A DNA stretch of 64,000 nt from Myxococcus xanthus. Lineage in GTDB: Bacteria > Myxococcota > Myxococcia > Myxococcales > Myxococcaceae. The notes beneath the pieces are model-generated. The model was given only the letters and a program-made list of their open reading frames with translations, was not told the origin of the DNA and ran no database searches. Shown here one piece after another: positions 1 through 6,296 of the stretch (positions are counted from its first letter, which is position 1; every line of letters starts with the position of its first letter). Location of the stretch: the NCBI RefSeq assembly GCF_900106535.1, contig NZ_FNOH01000010.1:124001-188000 (forward strand). Direction: 5' to 3'. Both the position numbers and the translations under genes were made by a program.

Positions 1-1011
1 GTGCTGGTGAAGAGCGCCGCTTCGTTGGAAGGCGCGAGCCGTATCGACACCGTGGTGCTCGACAAGACGGGCACGCTGACCCAGGGGCGCCCGGCGGTGG
101 TCCGCGTCCTCACCGCGAGCGGCATGACGGAGGAGGAAGTGCTGACCCTCGCCGCCGCCGCCGAATCGGCGAGCGAGCACCCGCTGGCCCGTGCCGTCGT
201 GTCCGAGGCCTCCAACCGGGGCCTGAAGGTCGGAACGCCCGAGTCGTTCACCGCCACTCCGGGACATGGCGTGGAAGCCGAGGTTGGCGGGCGCAAGGTG
301 CTCGTGGGCAGTCGTCGGATGCTGGACGGACGGGGCGTGTCCGGGAGCGAGGACGCCGAGCGTGTGCTCACGACGGACGGGCAGACGCCCGTGCTCATCG
401 CGGTGGACGGGCGCTGGGTAGGCGCCATCGGCATCGCGGATCCAGAGCGGGAGGAGGCCGCCACGGTGGTCCAATCCCTGCGGAGCATGGGGCTGCACGT
501 GGTGATGCTCACGGGCGACCATGAGGGACCGGCCGCACGGGTGGCGCGCGCGCTCGGCATCGACCGGGTCTTCGCCGGTGTACTGCCGTCCGGCAAGGCG
601 CACGTGGTGCGTACGCTCCAGGCGGAGGGACGGCGCGTGGCCATGGTGGGGGATGGCATCAACGACGCGCCGGCCCTGGCGGAGGCGGACCTCGGAGTTG
701 CCATGGGGACGGGGACGGACGTGGCCCGGGATGCCGCGGGCGTCGCGCTGCTTCGCTCCGATTTGCGAGGACTGCCGGCCGCACTCGGGCTGGCTCGCAC
801 CACGATGCGGGTCATCCGACAGAACCTGTTCTGGGCCTTCCTCTACAACGTGCTTGGCATCCCGGTAGCGGCGGGGTTGCTCTACGGCCTGACAGGCTGG
901 CTGTTGTCACCAATGCTGGCGAGCGTGGCCATGTCCCTGTCGAGTGTGTCGGTGCTGCTCAACAGCCTGCGTCTGCGGCGCCTGCGCCTGCCAGCGCCCC
1001 AGGCGGCCTGA
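1..1011 (+). CDS. copA: Cu(+)-exporting P1B-1 ATPase, 3' part (5' end outside window)
   Basis: This is the C-terminal 336 residues of a heavy-metal P-type ATPase that pumps cytoplasmic Cu(I) across the inner membrane. Visible are the phosphorylation motif DKTGTLT (residues 21-27 of the visible part), the SEHPLA motif typical of CPx ATPases, TGD and the hinge GDGINDAPAL. The last two membrane segments carry the Cu(I) signatures: N-x6-YN-x4-P in the helix with FLYNVLGIP, and M-x2-SS in MSLSS. This supports copper or silver rather than zinc. The first codon reads GTG, but comparable enzymes have several hundred residues before this point, so the gene is cut by the window edge. A strong hairpin follows, so it is probably transcribed apart from the next gene. 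In Myxococcus xanthus copA and copB are CorE-regulated; the promoter of this gene lies outside the window. Confidence 0.95.
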   Translation: MLVKSAASLEGASRIDTVVLDKTGTLTQGRPAVVRVLTASGMTEEEVLTLAAAAESASEHPLARAVVSEASNRGLKVGTPESFTATPGHGVEAEVGGRKVLVGSRRMLDGRGVSGSEDAERVLTTDGQTPVLIAVDGRWVGAIGIADPEREEAATVVQSLRSMGLHVVMLTGDHEGPAARVARALGIDRVFAGVLPSGKAHVVRTLQAEGRRVAMVGDGINDAPALAEADLGVAMGTGTDVARDAAGVALLRSDLRGLPAALGLARTTMRVIRQNLFWAFLYNVLGIPVAAGLLYGLTGWLLSPMLASVAMSLSSVSVLLNSLRLRRLRLPAPQAA

Positions 1012-1040
1012 GCCAGACCTTCCTCACGAAGTCCCCACGG

Positions 1041-1070
1041 CGCCACGGTCCTCCATTCGGGACCGTGGCG
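1041..1070 (+). terminator. Hairpin terminator after the copper ATPase
   Basis: A perfect 11-bp inverted repeat (CGCCACGGTCC at 1041-1051, complement at 1060-1070) surrounds an 8-base loop. It lies 30 bases after the ATPase stop codon. Only a weak T-containing tail follows, as is common in GC-rich genomes. It separates the ATPase from the ECF-type promoter at 1087. Confidence 0.7.
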
Positions 1071-1086
1071 TTCGTGCATTCACGGC

Positions 1087-1115
1087 ACCTGTAAGAGCCC
1101 GGCTCTTGGCCCGTC
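1087..1115 (+). promoter_or_regulatory. Predicted CorE-type ECF promoter 1
   Basis: The -35-like element ACCTGTAAG (1087-1095) is followed after exactly 16 bases by the -10-like CGTC (1112-1115). The same arrangement occurs at 1587-1615 and, on the minus strand, at 6098-6124, each time before a copper gene. CGTC is a common ECF sigma -10 element. It would drive the cupredoxin-like gene 83 bases downstream. Assignment to the sigma factor at 4990 is inference from the shared architecture. Confidence 0.65.
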
Positions 1116-1198
1116 AACAGGGGTGAACGCGGTGGACATGAGGGCGCGACCTGCTCCCTGGCCCGCCGCGTGGAACCTGCGTCCAGGGAGAGAGCGTC

Positions 1199-1579
1199 AT
1201 GTTGGATTCTATCGAAGTGGGAGTCGTCTCTGGCAGCGTGCTGGCCGCGGCGGCCACCGTCCTGTTCTTCTTCGGCCCGCGCCAGCGCACCCGGGCCCGG
1301 AGCGAGGTCGGCGGCGCGCAGGAAGTGGACCTGATGGTGGACGGCGGCTACCGCCCCGACCGCATCGTGGTGCGCGCGGGCGTGCCGGTGAAGCTCAACG
1401 TCCTGCGCACGGACCGCTCCGCGTGCTCGGAGCAGATCGTGCTCGGCGACCTCGGCGTCTCGCGCACGCTGCCCACCGGGCGCGTGGTGACCATTGACCT
1501 GCCCGCGCTCACGCCCGGCGCGTACGACTTCACCTGCGGCATGAGCATGCTGCGCGGCCGCCTCATCGCAGAGGTTTGA
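1199..1579 (+). CDS. Membrane-anchored cupredoxin-like protein
   Basis: The 126-residue protein begins with an uncleaved-looking hydrophobic helix (about residues 8-26) and a short basic stretch. A small beta-sandwich of about 85 residues follows that looks like the cupredoxin_1 family (EfeO/PcoC-like). Near the end, TPGAYDFTCGMSMLRG resembles the ligand loop with Cys and Met residues, and a second Cys sits in DRSACSEQ. It may bind copper outside the inner membrane and hand it to, or receive it from, the neighbouring exporter. AGGGAGAG directly before the ATG is a good ribosome binding site. A predicted ECF promoter lies upstream. Proteins of this kind are often encoded next to, or fused to, copper ATPases. 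The copper role is inferred. Confidence 0.75.
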   Translation: MLDSIEVGVVSGSVLAAAATVLFFFGPRQRTRARSEVGGAQEVDLMVDGGYRPDRIVVRAGVPVKLNVLRTDRSACSEQIVLGDLGVSRTLPTGRVVTIDLPALTPGAYDFTCGMSMLRGRLIAEV

Positions 1580-1586
1580 GCCCCGG

Positions 1587-1615
1587 ACCTGTAAGTCGCC
1601 GGCCCCTGCCACGTC
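1587..1615 (+). promoter_or_regulatory. Predicted CorE-type ECF promoter 2
   Basis: ACCTGTAAG (1587-1595), 16 bases, CGTC (1612-1615): identical elements and spacing to the promoter at 1087. It starts 7 bases after the cupredoxin stop and 44 bases before the His-rich lipoprotein start. It probably drives the lipoprotein, TolC and multicopper oxidase genes as one unit, since the oxidase has no such element of its own. Confidence 0.7.
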
Positions 1616-1658
1616 CAAGGAGCCGAAGCCGGTCACCTGCTCCGAAAGGAATCCCATC

Positions 1659-2078
1659 ATGAAGAAGCTCCTCGTCCTCTCCTTGTTGTCTCCCCTCACC
1701 GCCTGCGCCGCCGCTCCCTGGAGCGCGCTCGACGAGGATTCCACGTCGCCCACTTCCTTGCGTGCGCCGGAGGCCCCCCGTCCGAATCTGGTCGCTGTGC
1801 TGACAGATGCTGATCCGCTGCGCGCGCCGTCGGGGATTGCCTCCGACGACGGAGTCCAGGGGAGCGACCACGCGGGCCATCACGGGCACCCAGGCGGTCA
1901 TGGTGGCACCGCTCGGCAAGGCAACACGACGGGGCATCCCTCTGGGCACTCTGGCCATGGCGGGCACACGGGGCATGGCGCGAAGCAGGGGAGCGCTCAC
2001 GATGGACACGGGGGGCACTCCGGTAGCGCCCCGGATGCCGGCAGTCCCGCCCCCAGCCACGACCATCACCAGCACTAG
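1659..2078 (+). CDS. His-rich putative metal-binding lipoprotein
   Basis: The 139-residue product has a short basic N-terminus, a hydrophobic stretch and a lipobox ending LTAC, so it is predicted to be exported and lipidated at Cys15. The second half is low-complexity and dominated by His and Gly (HAGHHGHPGGHGG and further GH/HGGH units, ending DHHQH), as expected for a copper- or zinc-binding sponge. No enzymatic domain is visible. AAAGGA precedes the ATG. It is the first gene of a lipoprotein/TolC/multicopper oxidase module; a smaller His-containing lipoprotein occupies the same place in the second module at 10544. It probably buffers periplasmic copper for the oxidase, but this is inferred from composition and context. 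Confidence 0.75.
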   Translation: MKKLLVLSLLSPLTACAAAPWSALDEDSTSPTSLRAPEAPRPNLVAVLTDADPLRAPSGIASDDGVQGSDHAGHHGHPGGHGGTARQGNTTGHPSGHSGHGGHTGHGAKQGSAHDGHGGHSGSAPDAGSPAPSHDHHQH

Positions 2079-2104
2079 CCGCCCGCGACGGAGAGAGAGG
2101 CACC

Positions 2105-3565
2105 ATGAAGACCTGGTCATCGTCACGCTGGAAGCGGCCCGCCGCAGGTACCCTCGTTGCATCCATGCTCACATTGGGGGGATGCGTCACCGTTCCCCTG
2201 GCGAATGATGCGCGTGACGTGCACACGACGCTCAGCGCTCGTTGGACGCCTGGGGACCCGATGGCCGGGCTCACCAGCGAGGCCCTCCGGGGAGAGGACG
2301 CGGACGCGGCAGTGCGGGCGCTGCTGGCCCAGCCGCTCACCGCCGACACGGCCGTCCGCATCGCGCTGCTGAACAACCGCGACCTGCGCGCCGCGATGCA
2401 CGCGCTGGGCATCGCCACTGGCAACCTGGTGCAGATGAGCCTTCCTCCCAATCCAGAGGTGGAACTGGAGATGCGAAAGCCCACCCGTGGCGGGCAGCCG
2501 CTGCAAGGGGACATCGGGCTCGAGTACGACCTGTCCGAGCTCATCCTCCTGCCGCAGCGTCGCGGGGTGGCCCAGGCCGAGCGCGCGGCTGAGCGCGCAC
2601 TCACGGCGGGCGAGGTGCTGCATGTGGCCTACCGCACGCGCCTGGGCTTCTACGAGGTCCAGGCCCGGCACCAGCAACTGGAACTGCGCAACCGGGCGCT
2701 GCAGGTCGCACAGGCGGGCTACGGCACGGCGGTGGAGCTGGAGAAGGCGGGCAACGTCCGCGCACTGGAGGTGGCCACCGAGCGCTCCGCCGTGGAGTCC
2801 GCGCGCCTGGCCGTGGCCGAAGCCGAGAACGCCCTGCTGGACTCGCGCGAGGCCCTCAATGTGTTGCTGGGCCTCTTCGGTCCCCGCACGCAGTGGACGG
2901 TGGATTCGCCGCTGGCCGACCCAGTCAACGACCTGGATTCGGGGGAGGGGCTGGAGGCGCGCGCCATCGAGGCGAGCCTCGACCTGGCCGAGCTGCGCGG
3001 CCGCATGGAGGCCGCCGACCGGCGCCACAGGCTCGCGCGGACGGAGGGGTTTCTGCCCCACCTGTCCGGCGGCTTCCACGGCGAGAAGGACGAGGACCGG
3101 TGGGAGATGGGGGCGCACCTCACGGTGGGGCTGCCGCTGTTCGACCGCAAGCAGGGCGTGCGCATGGCGGCCCTTTCTTCGCGTGAGTCCTTGAAGGCCC
3201 GTTACGAGGCCACGGCCACCGCAATCCGCGCCTCGCTGCGCCAGGCCAGCGGCCGAGTGGAGTCCACGGGGCGACGAGCGCGGCACGTCCGTGACGTGCT
3301 CCTGCCGGCCCGGCGCCAGGTGCTCGACGAGACGGTGCTCCAGTACAACGCCATGCAGGTGGGCGTCTTCGAGGTGCTGCGTGCCCAGGCCGCCGTGACG
3401 GACACGGCCAGCACCTACGTGGAGACGCTGCTCGACCACCACCGCGCCCGCTCGGCGCTGGAGCAACTCCTGGCGGGCCGTCACCAAGGCTTGGAGTTGG
3501 GCTCCATCCGCGTTTCGTCGATGAGCGCGAGCTCCGGTCCAGCCGCCGCGGCGGACGCGCACTGA
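2105..3565 (+). CDS. TolC-family outer-membrane efflux protein (lipoprotein), module A
   Basis: The 486-residue protein has an N-terminal signal with lipobox LTLGGC, as in CusC/OprM-type outer-membrane factors. The rest is rich in long amphipathic helices with two outer-membrane efflux repeats: the duplicated helical barrel contains the NNRDLRAAM region and the late QYNAMQVGVFEVLRAQ region. Such proteins form trimeric channels through the outer membrane and normally dock to an RND, ABC or MFS pump through an adaptor. Here there is no pump or adaptor nearby; it sits between a His-rich lipoprotein and a multicopper oxidase. A purine-rich GAGAGAGAGG precedes the ATG. The paralogue at 10951 shares motifs such as GPRTQWT and the final QYNAMQ(V/I)G(V/L)F segment. 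Confidence 0.88.
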   Translation: MKTWSSSRWKRPAAGTLVASMLTLGGCVTVPLANDARDVHTTLSARWTPGDPMAGLTSEALRGEDADAAVRALLAQPLTADTAVRIALLNNRDLRAAMHALGIATGNLVQMSLPPNPEVELEMRKPTRGGQPLQGDIGLEYDLSELILLPQRRGVAQAERAAERALTAGEVLHVAYRTRLGFYEVQARHQQLELRNRALQVAQAGYGTAVELEKAGNVRALEVATERSAVESARLAVAEAENALLDSREALNVLLGLFGPRTQWTVDSPLADPVNDLDSGEGLEARAIEASLDLAELRGRMEAADRRHRLARTEGFLPHLSGGFHGEKDEDRWEMGAHLTVGLPLFDRKQGVRMAALSSRESLKARYEATATAIRASLRQASGRVESTGRRARHVRDVLLPARRQVLDETVLQYNAMQVGVFEVLRAQAAVTDTASTYVETLLDHHRARSALEQLLAGRHQGLELGSIRVSSMSASSGPAAAADAH

Positions 3566-3608
3566 CCTTCGCATTCACGGCACTTCGACATTGAGAGGAC
3601 ACACCACC

Positions 3609-4931
3609 ATGGACCGCAGACAGTTCATTCAGCTCGGCGCGCTCGCTGGGGGCACGCTGGTCGCAAGCCAAGCCCTCGCGCAAGGACAGTCCCACGCCGT
3701 GCCTTCCGCTCCCGTCAGCGCACGCGCCAGGACGCCGAGCATCGTCGCTCCGGGCGGGCAGGTGGCCGTCACCACGCCCAACGGCTCCACGCTACCCTGG
3801 AGGAAGGTGGGGGGCGTGAAGGTGGGCCACCTGGTGGCCATGCCTGTGAAGCACACCTTCGCCCCTGGGCTGGAGGTGGAAGCGTGGGGCTACAACGGCT
3901 CGACGCCAGGGCCCACCATCGAGGCGGTGGAGGGAGAGCGCCTTCGCATCTACGTCACCAACCGGCTGCCTGAGCCGACCACCGTGCACTGGCACGGGCT
4001 CATCATTCCCAATGGCATGGATGGCGTGTCCGGGCTGAACCAGCGCCCCATCGCCCCCGGAGAAACGTTCGCCTACGAGTTCACGCTGAACCAGCCGGGC
4101 ACGTACATGTATCACCCGCACTACGACGAGATGACCCAGATGGCGCTGGGGATGATGGGCATGTTCATCGTCCATCCGAAGCGTCCGCGCGGCCCGAAGG
4201 TGGTCCGCGACTTCGCGCTGATGACGCACGAGTGGAAGGTGCTTCCAGGCATGCGCCGGCCGGACCCCAACGCGATGAGCGACTTCAATGTCCTCACGTT
4301 CAACTCCAAGGCCTTCCCGGCCACCGAGCCGCTCGTCATCGGACGCAGGGAGCGGGTGCGCATCCGCCTGGGGAATCTGTCCGCCATGGACCACCACCCC
4401 ATTCACCTGCATGGCCTGTCCTTCGAAATGACGGGGACGGATGGGGGCTTCGTCCCCGAGTCCGCCCGCTACCCGGAGACTTCGATCCTGGTGCCGGTGG
4501 GGAGCACCCGGGTCATCGAGTTCGTCGCGGACGAACCGGGTGACTGGGCCATGCACTGCCACATGACCCACCACGTGATGAACCAGATGGGACACGCGGG
4601 TCCGGTGACGCTGGGCGCTGACGCACGGGCCATCGACCGGCGGGTGCAGGCGCTGGTGCCGGGGTACATGACGATGGGGCAGGATGGCATGGGCGGCATG
4701 GAAGAGATGGGCATGCCAATGCCGGCCAACAGCATTCCCATGAAGGGCGGAAAGGGGCCCTTCGGCCCCATCGACATGGGCGGCATGTTCACGCTCCTCA
4801 AGGTGCGCGAGAACCCGGACACCGAGGATGGGAGCGGCTGGTACGTGCACCCGAAGGGGACGGTGGCGGAAAAGGCCGACCCGGTGCGCATGGACGCGGA
4901 CGGCATCAATCCGGACGTGCGCTTTGGTTGA
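3609..4931 (+). CDS. cuoB: Tat-exported multicopper oxidase, module A (CuoB-like)
   Basis: This 440-residue multicopper oxidase probably oxidises Cu(I) to the less toxic Cu(II) in the periplasm. It starts with a Tat-type signal (MDRRQFIQLGALAGG). The four copper-ligand motifs are visible: HWHG at 127-130, HPH at 169-171, HHPIHLHG at 262-269 and HCHMTHH at 316-322, with Met327 as candidate axial ligand of the type 1 site. The C-terminus has a Met-rich stretch (about 350-385), often seen in cuprous oxidases. An in-frame TTG at 3591 lies inside the Shine-Dalgarno AGAGGA, so the ATG at 3609 is chosen. In M. xanthus the oxidase cuoB is CorE-regulated; the symbol here rests on context and type and not on a direct comparison. 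Confidence 0.9.
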   Translation: MDRRQFIQLGALAGGTLVASQALAQGQSHAVPSAPVSARARTPSIVAPGGQVAVTTPNGSTLPWRKVGGVKVGHLVAMPVKHTFAPGLEVEAWGYNGSTPGPTIEAVEGERLRIYVTNRLPEPTTVHWHGLIIPNGMDGVSGLNQRPIAPGETFAYEFTLNQPGTYMYHPHYDEMTQMALGMMGMFIVHPKRPRGPKVVRDFALMTHEWKVLPGMRRPDPNAMSDFNVLTFNSKAFPATEPLVIGRRERVRIRLGNLSAMDHHPIHLHGLSFEMTGTDGGFVPESARYPETSILVPVGSTRVIEFVADEPGDWAMHCHMTHHVMNQMGHAGPVTLGADARAIDRRVQALVPGYMTMGQDGMGGMEEMGMPMPANSIPMKGGKGPFGPIDMGGMFTLLKVRENPDTEDGSGWYVHPKGTVAEKADPVRMDADGINPDVRFG

Positions 4932-4943
4932 TGGCGAAGGGGG

Positions 4944-4971
4944 CAGAGGACGGCTTGCACCAGGTCCTCTG
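4944..4971 (+). other. Inverted repeat between oxidase and sigma factor genes
   Basis: CAGAGGAC (4944-4951) and GTCCTCTG (4964-4971) form an 8-bp stem with a 12-base loop in the 58-base gap before the sigma factor. There is no T-tract. It could weaken read-through from the oxidase into the sigma gene or be part of the sigma gene leader. No CTGTAAG-type promoter is found here. Confidence 0.4.
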
Positions 4972-4989
4972 TCCCTGTACCTGAACGGC

Positions 4990-5625
4990 ATGAGCGACAT
5001 GAATCAGGGAGCGGGTGCGGAGAGCGATGGCGTGGTGCGGCCCCTGTCCGCCGACGTCATTTCCAGTCTGGTGGAGAACCACCGGGAGTTCTTGCGCTTC
5101 CTCGAGCGTCGGGTTGGGAGCCGCGCGGTGGCGGAAGACATCCTTCAGGATGCGTTCGTCCGTGGCATGGGCAAGGCGGAGACGCTCCGCGAAGATGAGT
5201 CGCTGACGGCATGGTTCTACAGCGTGCTGCGCAACGCGGTCATCGACCATTACCGGCGTCGTGGCACGACGGAGCGCGCGCTGGCTTCGCTGGCCAGCGA
5301 GCTCGAGGAGGGCCATGCGCCGGAAGCGGAACTGGCGCAGGCTGTTTGCCAGTGCGTGGGCCGGCTGGCCGGCACCCTCAAGCCCGAGTATGCCGAGGCG
5401 CTGCGGCGTGTGGAGGTGGAGGGCGTCAGCGTCCCGGCTTTCGCCCTGGAGGCGGGCATCACGTCCAACAACGCGGCGGTGCGACTGCACCGTGCTCGCA
5501 AGGCGCTCAAGAAACAGTTGGAGGTTTCGTGCGGTACGTGCGCCTCGCACGGCTGTCTGGACTGCACGTGCGCGACGCAGGGCGCCGAGAAGAAGGCCGG
5601 GGGCTGCGGGAGCGCGAAGGCATGA
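4990..5625 (+). CDS. corE: CorE-like copper-responsive ECF sigma factor
   Basis: The 211-residue protein is an ECF RNA polymerase sigma factor. Region 2 is at about residues 28-92 (AEDILQDAFVRGM, DHYRRRGT) and region 4 at about 125-178. A Cys pair, C120-x-C122, lies in the linker, and a Cys-rich tail follows region 4 with C181, C184, C189, C192, C194 and C206. M. xanthus CorE has this design: the tail senses copper, Cu(II) activates and Cu(I) inactivates, and no anti-sigma factor is needed. CorE controls cuoB, copA, copB and a gene for a heavy-metal-associated-domain protein; genes of all these kinds are present in this island. ATG 4990 and ATG 4999 are both possible starts. No anti-sigma gene is adjacent, which fits the type. 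Direct metal sensing is inferred from the Cys pattern. Confidence 0.92.
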   Translation: MSDMNQGAGAESDGVVRPLSADVISSLVENHREFLRFLERRVGSRAVAEDILQDAFVRGMGKAETLREDESLTAWFYSVLRNAVIDHYRRRGTTERALASLASELEEGHAPEAELAQAVCQCVGRLAGTLKPEYAEALRRVEVEGVSVPAFALEAGITSNNAAVRLHRARKALKKQLEVSCGTCASHGCLDCTCATQGAEKKAGGCGSAKA

Positions 5626-5783
5626 CCTGACCGCGGCTCCAAAGCGACATGCCCGGCTGTTCCAGTCGACGGGCGCAGCCAAGCCGCGCGGAGCCCGAGT
5701 CCGTCTGGGCTTCACGCGCAGGTTGGCTGTCATTGCCGCGACGGCGGCTCACACGAGGGGATTGGTGTGGGGAGGGGCTGGTG

Positions 5784-5813
5784 GTGCGGACGGGCAAGGA
5801 GGCCCGTCCGCAC
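5784..5813. terminator. Strong bidirectional hairpin between corE-like gene and chaperone
   Basis: A perfect 12-bp stem (GTGCGGACGGGC at 5784-5795, complement at 5802-5813) with a 6-base loop lies between the convergent sigma and chaperone genes, 11 bases from the chaperone stop. It probably ends transcription from both sides. The rest of the gap (5626-5783) shows nothing else. Confidence 0.75.
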
Positions 5814-5824
5814 ACGGGGGCAGT

Positions 5825-6049
5825 TCATGCGGTGGGGGCGGATTCGTACCCGGCGTCGCGGAGCGCCTCGATGAGGATGTTGACGTTCGCGGTCGCGGCG
5901 TCGTGTTTCACGAGAACCTGGCGTTGCTCGAACCGCACGTTGACGTCCTGCACGCCTTCGACTTTCCGCAGCGCGGTGTTGATGTGGCTGACGCAGGACC
6001 GGCAGGACATTCCCTCGACCTTCAGGAGGGTCTCATCATTCGGGTTCAT
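5825..6049 (-). CDS. copZ: CopZ-like HMA-domain copper chaperone
   Basis: The 74-residue protein is a single heavy-metal-associated domain with the metal-binding loop GMSCRSC (Cys16, Cys19) and the usual ferredoxin-like pattern. It would carry Cu(I) in the cytoplasm to the P1B ATPase. It has no signal peptide. It is transcribed towards the sigma factor gene and ends at a strong hairpin. A predicted CorE-type promoter lies 48 bases upstream of its start. This matches the M. xanthus report that CorE regulates a gene for a heavy-metal-associated-domain protein. Confidence 0.92.
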   Translation of the reverse strand: MNPNDETLLKVEGMSCRSCVSHINTALRKVEGVQDVNVRFEQRQVLVKHDAATANVNILIEALRDAGYESAPTA

Positions 6050-6097
6050 CGGGTGGCTCCATCATCAAGCGGCGTTCATCGCCGGCTCGAAGAGGGA

Positions 6098-6124
6098 GAC
6101 GCGGACCGTCGCGGGTACTTACAG
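6098..6124 (-). promoter_or_regulatory. Predicted CorE-type ECF promoter 3
   Basis: Read on the minus strand, CTGTAAG (6124-6118) is followed after exactly 16 bases by CGTC (6101-6098). This is the third copy of the architecture seen at 1087 and 1587, here in front of the copper chaperone. The remainder of the gap to the sulfatase (6125-6296) shows only the sulfatase ribosome binding site. Confidence 0.7.
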
Positions 6125-6296
6125 TCGCGCGGCGCCGAACTCACTGCTGACAACCGGCGTGCCAAACCCAAGGGCTCCAGGCCAGCGCGCCCGCGCCTGC
6201 CTGGGCGCCCCAAGCGCATGTTGCCTGCGACAGACGGTCCGGTTGCAGAGGAGTCCTGTGCTCTCAACCTTGCCTGGGGAGAGGGGGAGGCCCGAC

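Noticed and set aside
1075-3582. Shared GCATTCACGGCAC before the cupredoxin and oxidase genes
   Set aside because: The 13-base match at 1075 and 3570 is striking, but it has no consistent position relative to a promoter or start, so no function is assigned.
5649-6296. Long in-frame extension upstream of the arylsulfatase
   Set aside because: It crosses the convergent chaperone gene, its promoter and the terminator; ATG 6297 has an ideal ribosome binding site.
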